64,000 nucleotides of DNA from an uncultured Bacilli bacterium. Lineage in GTDB: Bacteria > Bacillota_I > Bacilli_A > RF39 > UBA660. The notes below the pieces were generated by a model. That model was not told where the DNA came from and made no database searches. It was given only the letters and a program-made list of their open reading frames with translations. The stretch is taken from the NCBI GenBank assembly GCA_934120635.1, contig CAKOUR010000005.1, forward strand, positions 27,533 to 91,532, in the 5' to 3' direction. Of the stretch, positions 7,423 through 15,420 are shown piece by piece (the first letter of the stretch is position 1; each line of letters begins with the position of its first letter). Position numbers and translations under genes: made by a program.

Positions 7423-9864
7423 ATGCAAGAAGAAAGAGATAGAAAAATAACTGTTAATATAGTAGAAGAAATGAGAACTTCTTTCCTTGATTATTCAATG
7501 AGTGTAATTGTAGCAAGAGCAATTCCAGATGTTAGGGATGGTTTAAAACCAGTTCATCGAAGAGTATTATATACTTTATACGAAGAAGGTATGACTCCAG
7601 ATAAAAAATATCAAAAAAGTGCAAATGCAGTTGGAGCAGTTATGGGTCATTATCATCCTCATGGTGATAGTGCAATTTATGATACTATGGTAAGAATGGC
7701 TCAAGATTTTACTTATAGACATTGTTTAGTTGATGGCCATGGAAATTTTGGATCTATAGATGGTGATGGTGCAGCAGCAAGTCGTTATACTGAAGCTAGG
7801 TTAGCTAAAATATCTATGGAGTTATTAAGGGACTTAAATAAAGAAACTGTTGATTTTTCAGAAAATTATGATGGTCAGCGGAAAGAACCGGTAGTTTTAC
7901 CAAGTCGTTTTCCAAATATTTTGGTAAATGGTAACATGGGAATAGCTGTTGGAATGGCAACAAATATTCCTCCACATAATTTAGGTGAAGTAATTGATGG
8001 ATGTATAGCATATATAGATAATCCTGAAATCGATGTTTCTCAATTGATGGAATATATTAAAGGTCCTGATTTTCCAACCTATGGAGTTATTTTAGGAAAC
8101 AGTGGAATAAAAAAAGCTTATGAAACTGGTAGAGGAACTATTACTATTAGAGGAAGGGTAGAAATAGTAGAAAAAGCTGGCAAATCTCATATTGTTATAA
8201 CAGAATTACCTTATCAAGTTAATAAAAAAGCTTTGATTACTAGAATTGGTGAACTTGTTAGAGATAAAATTTTGGATGGTATTTCTAATTTGAGTGATGA
8301 ATCTGCTTTAGAAGGTATTAAAATTGTTATTGATGTAAAAAAAGATGCAAATGTAAATGTTGTTTTAAATAATTTATATAAACACACACAATTACAAACT
8401 TCATATGGTATAAATTTTCTAATGTTAGTAGATGGTCGTCCTAGAACCTTGGATTTGAAGACTATTTTAGAAAAATATATTGAACATCAAAGACATGTAA
8501 TATATCGTAGATGTCAATTTGAATTGAAAAAGTATAATGCAAGGTTGCATATATTAAATGGATTAAAAATTGCGTTAGATAATATTGATAGAGTAATAAA
8601 GATTATTAGAGAATCAGAAACTGATGAAATTGCTCAAGCTGAATTAATAACTAATTTTGGTTTATCAGAAATCCAATCACAGGCTATCTTGGAAATGAGA
8701 TTAAAGAGATTAACAGGTATGGAAAAAACTAAAATTGAGGAAGAAATTTCAGAATTATTAAATTTAATTCATGAATTGGAAGAAATTTTAGCTTCAGAAG
8801 AAAAAATTGATAATGTGATAAAAAAAGAAATGTTAGAAATTAAAGAGAAGTATAGTGATGAACGAAGAACTCATATAGATATGACTGCAATTGAATATAT
8901 AGAAGATGAATCTTTAATACCTGTAGAAAATGTAGTACTTACACTTACTAATAAAGGATATATAAAAAGATTGCCAGTTGATTCTTATAAAACACAACAT
9001 AGAGGTGGAGTAGGAATAAAAGGAATGTCAACAAATGAAGAAGATTTTGTTGAAAACATTATAAATACTACTACGCATGATTATATTTTGTTCTTTACTA
9101 CTAAGGGAAGAGTATTTAGAATAAAAGGTTACGAAATTCCAGAGTTTTCTAGACAATCTAAGGGGCTACCAATTATTAATTTGTTAAATTTAGAGAAGCA
9201 AGAAAAAGTTACATCTTTATTAAAGATAGATAAAAATGATATGTGTAAATTTTTAGTTTTTGCAACTAAGAATGGTTTAATAAAGAGGACAGATATTTCT
9301 GAATTCAACAGTATTAGAAATAATGGTAAGAAAGCTATTACTTTAAAAGATGATGATGAATTAATTTCGGTAAAGAAAACTAGTGGATATAATGAAATAT
9401 TAATGGCTTCTTCTAATGGAAGAATGGTTAGATTCAGTGAAAATTCATTGAGAATAATGGGCAGAAGTGCTTCTGGAGTTAAAGGAATCAACTTAGATGG
9501 TGGTAATTTAATAAATATGGATGTTGTTGAAAATAATCAACAAGTATTAGTTATTACTAAAAATGGTTATGGAAAGAAAACACCAATAGAGGACTATAGA
9601 ATTACTAATAGAGCTGGAAAAGGTGTAAAAACAGTTAACATTACTGAAAAAACAGGGGATATTGTATCTTTTGAAGTAATAACTTCTGATTCTAATAAAG
9701 ACATTATGTTAATAACCAATGAAGGAATGATTATTAGAATAGACGTTTCTCAAATTTCTACAATGAGTAGAGTTACTCAAGGGGTTAAGTTAATTAATTT
9801 GAAAGATAATCAATTTGTTAGTTCTGTAACTGTGATTGATAAATTAGAAGAAAATGAAGATTAA
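7423..9864 (+). CDS. gyrA: DNA gyrase subunit A
   Basis: GyrA is the cleavage-religation subunit of gyrase. The 813-residue protein has catalytic Tyr122 in AASRYTEA and the quinolone-resistance-determining segment GDSAIYDTMVRM with Ser83 and Asp87 (the same numbers as E. coli), i.e. the susceptible-type residues. The C-terminal beta-pinwheel contains repeated blades and a GyrA-box-like KTQHRGGVGIKG. RBS TAGGAGGAAG precedes ATG 7423, 17 nt after gyrB, so the two are one operon. The gene ends directly at a parS palindrome. Confidence 0.98.
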   Translation: MQEERDRKITVNIVEEMRTSFLDYSMSVIVARAIPDVRDGLKPVHRRVLYTLYEEGMTPDKKYQKSANAVGAVMGHYHPHGDSAIYDTMVRMAQDFTYRHCLVDGHGNFGSIDGDGAAASRYTEARLAKISMELLRDLNKETVDFSENYDGQRKEPVVLPSRFPNILVNGNMGIAVGMATNIPPHNLGEVIDGCIAYIDNPEIDVSQLMEYIKGPDFPTYGVILGNSGIKKAYETGRGTITIRGRVEIVEKAGKSHIVITELPYQVNKKALITRIGELVRDKILDGISNLSDESALEGIKIVIDVKKDANVNVVLNNLYKHTQLQTSYGINFLMLVDGRPRTLDLKTILEKYIEHQRHVIYRRCQFELKKYNARLHILNGLKIALDNIDRVIKIIRESETDEIAQAELITNFGLSEIQSQAILEMRLKRLTGMEKTKIEEEISELLNLIHELEEILASEEKIDNVIKKEMLEIKEKYSDERRTHIDMTAIEYIEDESLIPVENVVLTLTNKGYIKRLPVDSYKTQHRGGVGIKGMSTNEEDFVENIINTTTHDYILFFTTKGRVFRIKGYEIPEFSRQSKGLPIINLLNLEKQEKVTSLLKIDKNDMCKFLVFATKNGLIKRTDISEFNSIRNNGKKAITLKDDDELISVKKTSGYNEILMASSNGRMVRFSENSLRIMGRSASGVKGINLDGGNLINMDVVENNQQVLVITKNGYGKKTPIEDYRITNRAGKGVKTVNITEKTGDIVSFEVITSDSNKDIMLITNEGMIIRIDVSQISTMSRVTQGVKLINLKDNQFVSSVTVIDKLEENED

Positions 9865-9871
9865 CAGTTCA

Positions 9872-9903
9872 TGTTTCACGTGGAACATGAACTGTTTTCC
9901 ACA
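9872..9903 (+). promoter_or_regulatory. parS site 1 plus DnaA box
   Basis: TGTTTCACGTGGAACA (9872-9887) matches the ParB/Spo0J site TGTTNCACGTGAAACA at all but one base. The palindrome is extended on both sides (ACAGTTCA...TGAACTGT, 9864-9895), so as RNA it would form a long hairpin followed by TTTT, a plausible gyrA terminator. A DnaA box TTTTCCACA follows at 9895-9903. Confidence 0.9.
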
Positions 9904-9924
9904 ATATAAATAAATATATATATA

Positions 9925-10098
9925 TTCTCCAAAATTCGATGAGGCTAAAAAAACCACATCTAAATTTTAGTTGAGACTTTATCATAATTTATTTTTTAAA
10001 ACTTTAAAAAAACAAATTATTCTTTAAAAAATTATAATTAATATTAAGTAAATTTATAACAAATACTTTTTGTTAGGTTCACTAAAATTCGAAGAACC
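9925..10098. repeat. Decayed repeat element, copy 1 (resembles 61706-61862)
   Basis: TTCTCCAAAATTCGATGAG (9925-9943) and GGTTCACTAAAATTCGAAG (10076-10094) bracket about 150 bp containing ACATCTAAATTTTAG (9956-9970). A second region (61721-61862) begins with ACATCTAAATTTTTAG and ends with GGTTCTCTCAAATTTGATG at almost the same distance (about 141 bp). The bracketing motifs resemble insertion-sequence terminal repeats. Both copies look decayed. Confidence 0.45.
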
Positions 10099-10118
10099 AA
10101 TATACAATAGTAAAACCA

Positions 10119-10148
10119 TGTTCCACGTGAAACATGGTTTTTTCCACA
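10119..10148 (+). promoter_or_regulatory. parS site 2 plus DnaA box
   Basis: TGTTCCACGTGAAACA (10119-10134) is the parS consensus, in inverted orientation relative to sites 1, 3 and 4. Flanking AAAACCA/TGGTTTT extends the palindrome to 10112-10141. DnaA box TTTTCCACA at 10140-10148, same orientation as the other boxes of the series. Confidence 0.93.
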
Positions 10149-10414
10149 GTATGTTTATTTTTGTAAAGTATTAAATTTGTATTAAAGGATTATAATCTTC
10201 TTTTATATATGTTCTTTAAATTTAAAATAAATTAGCTAGTTTCCTTATAGTATTGAAAGTAGTATTAATTTATTAATAGTTATATATAATATTAAATATT
10301 TTAAAATGTTATTTTAATCATGTAAAAAAACCGTCGTTGACTATTTTTTACCGGGTTTAGTTCCTCAATGCTCTGCATCGTGATATAATAAAAAAAGAAA
10401 TAGGTGTATTTTTT

Positions 10415-10811
10415 ATGATTGAATATATTTATAAAAGGTACAATGTATCAATCTTATTATATTACTATGTATGCTATGCAAAATATAGGAGAGTAATTTT
10501 TGATGATTCTGTTGTAGAGTTTTGGTTCAAATTTGTAAAGAAATATCCAAGCGCTATGAAATAAATATAGTTGAAATTGTTACTGATGGTGATCATGTCC
10601 ATTTTTTTGATACAGTTTGTTCCATTATTATCACTCACAATGATTGTAAGGATAATAAAAAGTATTACTGTGAAAGAAATATATAGACTATGTCTTCAGC
10701 TTAAAAAGAAATTGTTGGTTGATAATAATATGTGGAGTGCAAGATATTTTGTTAGTATGTGATTGTAAGAATGAAACTGAACATCAAATTAAAAATTATA
10801 TTATAGATTAG
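10415..10811 (+). pseudogene. Decayed IS200/IS605-type TnpA transposase
   Basis: Frame-by-frame reading gives consecutive pieces of a Y1 (HUH) transposase: CYAKYRRVIF, then in another frame KRYEINIVEIVTDGDHVHFF (the HUH region; family consensus ...DxDHVHLL), then in a third frame SLTMIVRIIKSITVKEIYRL, LKKKLLVDNNMWSARYFVSM and, beyond a stop, ETEHQIKNYI. At least two frameshifts and several stops break it, so it is not functional. The HUH histidine pair is retained in the middle piece; the catalytic tyrosine is not evident. Upstream 10330-10395 is locally GC-richer, with a small ATGC-TCT-GCAT hairpin, and may be the old left end. It lies between two parS pairs. Confidence 0.82.
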
Positions 10812-11013
10812 AAAATTTGGTATATTAAATTTTTTTGAACAATTAAATTTAGTTAATTAAGATTATATACAATATACTGTGATACTTTTATGCATTGGAT
10901 ATTTATTAATAATTAAAGTTTTTTGTAATGGTGATGAAGTATAAAAATTTATATGAGTCAAAAATTAAAATGTTAATACCATTTTTTCATTAGAGGGATA
11001 AAATAAAAGTTTA

Positions 11014-11042
11014 TGTTTCACGTGGAACATGGTTTTTCCACA
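11014..11042 (+). promoter_or_regulatory. parS site 3 plus DnaA box
   Basis: TGTTTCACGTGGAACA at 11014-11029, then DnaA box TTTTCCACA at 11034-11042 (gap 4 bp). Confidence 0.92.
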
Positions 11043-11058
11043 GTCTGTTTTTTGGATA

Positions 11059-11088
11059 TGTTTCACGTGGAACATTAGATTATCCACA
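11059..11088 (+). promoter_or_regulatory. parS site 4 plus perfect DnaA box
   Basis: TGTTTCACGTGGAACA at 11059-11074, then the perfect DnaA box TTATCCACA at 11080-11088 (gap 5 bp). It starts only 45 bp after site 3. Confidence 0.93.
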
Positions 11089-11186
11089 ATAAGTAAAATG
11101 TAATCAGATTTAATTTTTTTTATTATTTGTATGGGAAATGTTTAAAAATTTTGAAGTTTAGAATTTCTTATACATATAAGTTAATA

Positions 11187-11216
11187 GGTATATTAATCAT
11201 GATAATATACCTTTTA
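11187..11216 (+). terminator. Hairpin with T-rich tail, no upstream gene
   Basis: GGTATATTA (11187-11195) pairs perfectly with TAATATACC (11203-11211) around a 7-nt loop and is followed by TTTTATTTT. No gene ends before it. It may be the 3' end of an unannotated transcript or a remnant. Confidence 0.45.
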
Positions 11217-11381
11217 TTTTATGTATTTTAAAATACTTTATGAGTATCATAGACTTTATAAAATTAAAAGAAGATGTTTTTTGAATTTGAATTACTAAAT
11301 TTTTAGACTAAATTCCGTTTTTCACAAAAAAAGAAAATCCAAATTAAAATTCACGGAATTTTAACTATTACTATATATTGC

Positions 11382-11410
11382 TTGATTTTTATTTTATTTT
11401 ATTTTATAAT
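11382..11410 (+). promoter_or_regulatory. Promoter of the SRP RNA gene
   Basis: TTGATT (11382-11387), a 17-bp spacer, then TATAAT (11405-11410). The predicted start at about 11417 coincides with the first base of the SRP RNA closing stem. Confidence 0.85.
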
Positions 11411-11416
11411 GATAGT

Positions 11417-11490
11417 GATGCAATAGTATTTATTTGGAATTAAGTCAGGATTGGAAGATAGCAGCTTTAACAAATTATACTATGTGCATC
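11417..11490 (+). ncRNA. ffs: Signal recognition particle RNA (small bacterial type)
   Basis: The RNA binds Ffh and directs membrane proteins to the translocase. The conserved Ffh-binding core reads GTCAGG (11444-11449), GGAAG (11453-11457) and AGCAGC (11460-11465), matching the universal GTCAGG..GGAAG..AGCAGC pattern. The ends pair: GATGCAATAGTA at the 5' side with TACTAT-G-TGCATC at the 3' side. A seven-T tract follows at 11491-11497. At about 74 nt it is much shorter than the 270-nt B. subtilis scRNA and lacks the Alu-like domain. Its place just upstream of dnaX is the same as scr in B. subtilis. Confidence 0.93.
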
Positions 11491-11543
11491 TTTTTTTATA
11501 TAATTTTTCATTGTATTGTTAAAGTCATTAAAAATTTTTAATA

Positions 11544-11557
11544 CGAACAATTGTTCT
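11544..11557. promoter_or_regulatory. LexA/DinR-type SOS box upstream of dnaX
   Basis: CGAACAATTGTTCT at 11544-11557 contains the perfect palindrome GAACAATTGTTC and matches the Gram-positive LexA consensus CGAACN4GTTYG except for the last base. It is 38 bp upstream of the dnaX -10 element. As RNA its short stem plus T-run could also be a weak terminator for the SRP RNA. Confidence 0.6.
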
Positions 11558-11591
11558 TTTTATTTTTTTTATAGAATTTTTAATTTATATG

Positions 11592-11600
11592 TGCTATAAT
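11592..11600 (+). promoter_or_regulatory. Extended -10 promoter of dnaX
   Basis: TGCTATAAT (11592-11600) is an extended -10, 30 nt before the TTG start. No clear -35 is seen. Confidence 0.55.
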
Positions 11601-11629
11601 ATTGTTTATATGAAGGTGGTGATTAATAA

Positions 11630-13294
11630 TTGTCATATCTTGCTTTGTATAGAAAATATAGACCTAATAATTTTAGTGATTTGGTTGGTCAAAATGAAAT
11701 TGCTAATATTATAAAAAATGAAATTTTAAATAATAAGTTGTCACATGCTTATTTGTTTTCTGGCCCTAGAGGAACTGGTAAAACTTCAACTGCTAAAATT
11801 ATTGCAAGAATGATTAATTGTAATGATTTAGGAGTTGATGGTATTCCGTGTGGTAAATGTGAAAGTTGTATCCATTTTTTTGAAAATAGTGATATTATTG
11901 AAATAGATGCGGCATCTAATAATGGCGTTGATGAAATTCGTGAATTAAGGGATAAAGTTAATTTAGTTCCAACTTATGGTAAATATAAAGTTTATATAAT
12001 TGATGAAGTTCATATGCTTACATCTCAGGCTTTTAATGCTTTACTAAAGACATTGGAAGAACCACCATCACATGTTATATTTATTTTAGCTACTACAGAG
12101 TTTTATAAAATACCTGAAACTATTGTTTCTAGATGTCAAAAATTTCAATTTTCTAAATTTTCTTTAGAAGATATAGTTGATAGATTACGTTATATTTCTA
12201 ATAAAGAAAAAATTAATGCTACTGATGATGTGTTATTTGAAATAGCAAGATTGTCTGATGGTGGTTTAAGAGATGCTATTAATATGTTAGATCAGTTGTC
12301 ATCATTTAATGATACTTCTGTTACGTTAGAAGATGTTTATAAATTAAATGGTGTAGTTTCTTATGTTGATTTTTATAAGTTATTATTTTATATGAATGAT
12401 AATGATTGGAAAGGTATTATTGAATTTTTTGAGGAACTTGATAAAAACGGTAAAAATTTTGGAAAATTTATAGAAGATTTGATATCTTTTGTAAGTGAAA
12501 TTTTAATTTATTCAATTACTAATAATTTTAAGTCTAATATTACTGAAAAAAATGATTTGATAGAAAAGATATCTAATTTCTTTTCTAAAGAAGTTTTATA
12601 TGATTTTGTTTTATTCTTAAATGAATTATTTTTTAAAATGAAAAATTCATCATTTGTTAATATTTTATTAAGTACAGAATTTATTCGATTTTCTAGTTTT
12701 AAGTTTTGTTCTAACAATGATTTAAACCAAAATAACGTGTTAGATAACAAAAATAATATCATTGAAATAAAGAAAAAAGATGAAAAAATAACTCTTCAGA
12801 AACAAAAAATAATTATTTCTGAAGAGGATAAAAAAATTAGAATTAATAATGCTTTTTCAAGTGCTTCAAAGAAAAATAAGGAAAGTTTTTTAAAAAAGTG
12901 GAATAATTTTAAAAAATATGTGATGGATAGCAATGAAAATTTTAATGTTTATAGTTTATTGAATGACATTGAAGTCTTAGTTGTTGGAAATAAAGATATA
13001 ATATTTTTAGCAAATTATGATTCTATATTAATAAGGCTTTATGATGAATTAATTAATATAGAAAATATTTTGAATAATTTTTATGATAATGATTACAAAA
13101 TTATCTTTTTGACTATTGAGCAGTGGAATTATGAAAAACAGAAATATATTTCTAATATCAAAAATGGCGTAAAATATAATTATATTTGTGAAAAAAAAGT
13201 TGATAATAATAGAAAAAAAGTTTGTGAAAATATAGATGATGATGTTAATAAAATTACTTCTATTTTAGGAGAAAATGTTATTTCATTTGATTAA
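11630..13294 (+). CDS. dnaX: DNA polymerase III subunits gamma/tau
   Basis: DnaX is the ATPase of the clamp loader that places DnaN on DNA. The 554-residue protein has Walker A GPRGTGKTSTAK (about residue 45), the zinc-binding cysteines C-x8-CGKC-x2-C, Walker B VYIIDEVHML and sensor SRC. The C-terminal third is lysine/asparagine-rich and would correspond to the tau part that contacts polymerase. The start is TTG 11630, supported by AAGGTGGTGA. It heads a dnaX-ybaB-recR-bofA run, the same order as in B. subtilis. A LexA-type box lies upstream. Confidence 0.96.
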   Translation: MSYLALYRKYRPNNFSDLVGQNEIANIIKNEILNNKLSHAYLFSGPRGTGKTSTAKIIARMINCNDLGVDGIPCGKCESCIHFFENSDIIEIDAASNNGVDEIRELRDKVNLVPTYGKYKVYIIDEVHMLTSQAFNALLKTLEEPPSHVIFILATTEFYKIPETIVSRCQKFQFSKFSLEDIVDRLRYISNKEKINATDDVLFEIARLSDGGLRDAINMLDQLSSFNDTSVTLEDVYKLNGVVSYVDFYKLLFYMNDNDWKGIIEFFEELDKNGKNFGKFIEDLISFVSEILIYSITNNFKSNITEKNDLIEKISNFFSKEVLYDFVLFLNELFFKMKNSSFVNILLSTEFIRFSSFKFCSNNDLNQNNVLDNKNNIIEIKKKDEKITLQKQKIIISEEDKKIRINNAFSSASKKNKESFLKKWNNFKKYVMDSNENFNVYSLLNDIEVLVVGNKDIIFLANYDSILIRLYDELINIENILNNFYDNDYKIIFLTIEQWNYEKQKYISNIKNGVKYNYICEKKVDNNRKKVCENIDDDVNKITSILGENVISFD

Positions 13295-13312
13295 AAGAAA
13301 GGATGATATAAA

Positions 13313-13612
13313 ATGAATATGCAACAAATAATGAAGCAAGCACAGAAAATGCAAAAGGAGTTACAAAAAACACAAAATGAGTTGGAGAATACACATTATG
13401 AGGGAAAATCTTCTTTTGTAACTGTTGTGTTAGATGGAAATAAAAATGTTATTTCTGTTAAAATTAATAATGATGGAGATTTGGATAAGGATGATATTTC
13501 TATGTTGGAAGATATGGTTTTAGTTGCTTTTAAAGAAGCATCTAAAAAGGTTGATTTAGATAAAGAAAAAAAATTGGGAAAATATGGTGCTGGTCTTACT
13601 GGATTGATGTAA
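13313..13612 (+). CDS. YbaB/EbfC nucleoid-associated protein
   Basis: This 99-residue protein belongs to the YbaB/EbfC DNA-binding family encoded between dnaX and recR in most bacteria (yaaK in B. subtilis). It starts MNMQQIMKQAQKMQKELQ, an amphipathic helix, followed by a beta sheet with VTVVLDGNKNVISVKI and ends in the glycine-rich KYGAGLTGLM usual for the family. RBS AAAGAAAGGATGAT. It ends one base before the recR start, so translation is coupled. It may help recombinational repair or nucleoid structure; the exact role is not settled. Confidence 0.92.
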   Translation: MNMQQIMKQAQKMQKELQKTQNELENTHYEGKSSFVTVVLDGNKNVISVKINNDGDLDKDDISMLEDMVLVAFKEASKKVDLDKEKKLGKYGAGLTGLM

Positions 13613-13613
13613 A

Positions 13614-14216
13614 ATGTTTCCAAATAATTTAAAAAAAGTAATAGATTGTTTTAAAAAATTTCCTGGTATAGGTGAAAAAACTGCTGAACGTCTTGCTTTT
13701 TCTTTATTAGAATTTAATAAAGAACAGTTGACTGTTTTTTCAGAGGCAATTTCTGATATTAGGGATAATATTTGTTATTGTAATGTTTGTGGAAATATTT
13801 CAGATAATGAAGTTTGCTCTATTTGTTCTAATTCAAATAGAGATGATTCTGTTGTTTTAGTTGTAGAAAGATCAAAAGATATTTTATTATTTGAAAAAAT
13901 AGGAGTTTTTAATGGTAAGTATCATGTTTTGAATGGTTTGATTTCTCCAATTGATAATATTGGGCCTAATGATATTAATTTAAATTCTTTGATTGAACGA
14001 GTAAAAAATAAAAAAATAAAAGAAGTTATTTTTGCGTTAAGACCTAGTTTGGAGGGAGAAACTACATTACAATATATAAAAAAAATATTATATAGTATAT
14101 CTAATGATATTAAGTTTTCTAAATTAGCAACTGGTGTTCCTATTGGGGCAGATATGGAGTATATTGATTCATTAACGTTAGAATTAGCAATTGATGAGAG
14201 AAAAAGTTTAAATTGA
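13614..14216 (+). CDS. recR: Recombination protein RecR
   Basis: RecR works with RecF/RecO to load RecA at gaps. The 200-residue length is standard. Visible are the helix-hairpin-helix KFPGIGEKTAERLAF, the four-cysteine zinc finger (CNVCGNIS...CSICSN), a TOPRIM core starting VVLVVE and the C-terminal GVPIGADMEYIDSLTLELA. It follows ybaB after a single A and precedes bofA by 33 nt. Confidence 0.97.
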   Translation: MFPNNLKKVIDCFKKFPGIGEKTAERLAFSLLEFNKEQLTVFSEAISDIRDNICYCNVCGNISDNEVCSICSNSNRDDSVVLVVERSKDILLFEKIGVFNGKYHVLNGLISPIDNIGPNDINLNSLIERVKNKKIKEVIFALRPSLEGETTLQYIKKILYSISNDIKFSKLATGVPIGADMEYIDSLTLELAIDERKSLN

Positions 14217-14249
14217 TAAAAAGAACATAGTATTTAATAGGTGATAATA

Positions 14250-14432
14250 TTGAAATTTTTCTTTTTTATAAAGCGATTAATTATTTCTACACTACTTATT
14301 TATTCTTTTGATGTTTTTTTTGTATCTTTGAATTTTTTAATTCCAATTAATTTTTTTACTGTATTTTTAGTAAGTATTTTTGATGTTTTAGCGATATTTT
14401 TTCTCTTTTTATTTTCATTTTTTTTGTATTAG
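14250..14432 (+). CDS. bofA: BofA-like inhibitor of pro-sigma-K processing
   Basis: The 60-residue, almost wholly hydrophobic protein has two membrane spans. Its second half, FLIPINFFTVFLVSIFDVLAIFF, follows the BofA pattern (B. subtilis HVPINLVTTAISGILGIPG), including the Pro-Ile-Asn. BofA holds the SpoIVFB protease inactive in the mother-cell membrane around the forespore. The recR-bofA neighbourhood is the same as in B. subtilis (yaaL missing). The start is TTG 14250 with AGGTGA at 14239-14244. The usual LGIPG is here SIFDVLA, so the C-terminal half is divergent. Confidence 0.65.
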   Translation: MKFFFFIKRLIISTLLIYSFDVFFVSLNFLIPINFFTVFLVSIFDVLAIFFLFLFSFFLY

Positions 14433-14451
14433 AAGTTAAGGTGGTGTGATA

Positions 14452-15420
14452 ATGTTAAAGGATTATGAACAAGATCAAATTGTTGCTTATACTATTATAA
14501 AGCAGGCTGTAATTAATAATAAATTGTCACATGCTTATTTAATTAATACTAATAATTATGAAAAATCATTTGATTTTATTTTATCTGCTGTAAAATATAT
14601 ATTTTGTAAAAATCATTGTGATTGTTTTTCAGATGATTTTTGTCCTAATTGTAATATTTGTTCAAGAATTGATAATTTTAATTATTCTGAGTTGAAAATT
14701 ATTTCTTCTGATTCTATGGTAATTAAAAAGGAACAATTATTAGATTTACAGAGTGATTTTAATCTTTCTGGTGTTGAAAATAATTATCGTATTTATATTA
14801 TAAAAGATTGTGATAAAATGAATAAACAAGCTTCTAATTGTTTATTGAAATTCTTAGAGGAACCAGTTTCTGGAGTAGTAGCATTTTTATTAACAGATCA
14901 TTTTTCTAGTATATTACCTACTATTGTATCTAGATGTCAAGTTTTAAGGTTAAATAATCCTTCTTCTACTATTAAGGATAATACTTTAAACAAGTTTTTA
15001 AATAGTTTTAATAAAGATAAAAATTTTTTAGATAATGATTTGGAAGTTAAAGAAAAAATTATTGATAGTATTTTTGATTTTGCTTTTTATTTTGAAGAAA
15101 ATGGTTTAGATTCTTTGATTTATCTTAGAAAAAAATGGGATTTTATTATTATTTCTAGAGATAATTGTATTATTACTTTTCTCTTACTTATTCAGTTGTA
15201 TTATGATGCTTTAAAATATAAATGTTTGTTAGAAAATTATTTTTTTGTTGATTATGTTGATTATATATCAAGGTTATCTTTTAAAAATAACACTAAACAA
15301 TTAGTTGAAAAATTGGCTGTATTACAATATGGGTATGATATGTTAAAGTGTAATTTGAATGTTAATCTTTTAGTAGATGATATTATTATTAAGATGGGTG
15401 AAATAAATGAATATAGTTGA
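14452..15420 (+). CDS. holB: DNA polymerase III delta' subunit
   Basis: Clamp-loader subunit with an AAA+-like fold that does not hydrolyse ATP. The 322-residue protein starts LKDYEQDQIVAYTIIKQA and has LSHAYLI in place of a Walker A, a cysteine cluster (CKNHCDCF...CPNCNIC) for zinc, DKMNKQASNCLLKFLEEP and the sensor segment TIVSRCQVL. ATG 14452 follows AAGGTGGTG. The 3' end overlaps ricT by 14 bp. The order holB-ricT-trmN6-rsmI matches B. subtilis holB-yaaT-yabA-yabB-yazA-yabC, with yabA and yazA absent. Confidence 0.93.
   Translation: MLKDYEQDQIVAYTIIKQAVINNKLSHAYLINTNNYEKSFDFILSAVKYIFCKNHCDCFSDDFCPNCNICSRIDNFNYSELKIISSDSMVIKKEQLLDLQSDFNLSGVENNYRIYIIKDCDKMNKQASNCLLKFLEEPVSGVVAFLLTDHFSSILPTIVSRCQVLRLNNPSSTIKDNTLNKFLNSFNKDKNFLDNDLEVKEKIIDSIFDFAFYFEENGLDSLIYLRKKWDFIIISRDNCIITFLLLIQLYYDALKYKCLLENYFFVDYVDYISRLSFKNNTKQLVEKLAVLQYGYDMLKCNLNVNLLVDDIIIKMGEINEYS

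Larger units (their letters stand above)
9865..11416. other. Gene-poor segment between gyrA and the SRP RNA
   Basis: About 1.5 kb without an intact gene. It holds four parS-DnaA-box pairs, the decayed TnpA gene, one decayed repeat, a 9-bp hairpin with a T-rich tail at 11187-11216 and an inverted repeat AAATTCCGT/ACGGAATTT (11310-11318 and 11353-11361). In B. subtilis the corresponding interval carries an rRNA operon, guaB, dacA and others; none of those is present here. Confidence 0.8.

Noticed and set aside
10571..10762. A 63-codon frame in the gyrA-dnaX interval
   Set aside because: It is one frame-shifted piece of the decayed TnpA gene, not an independent gene.
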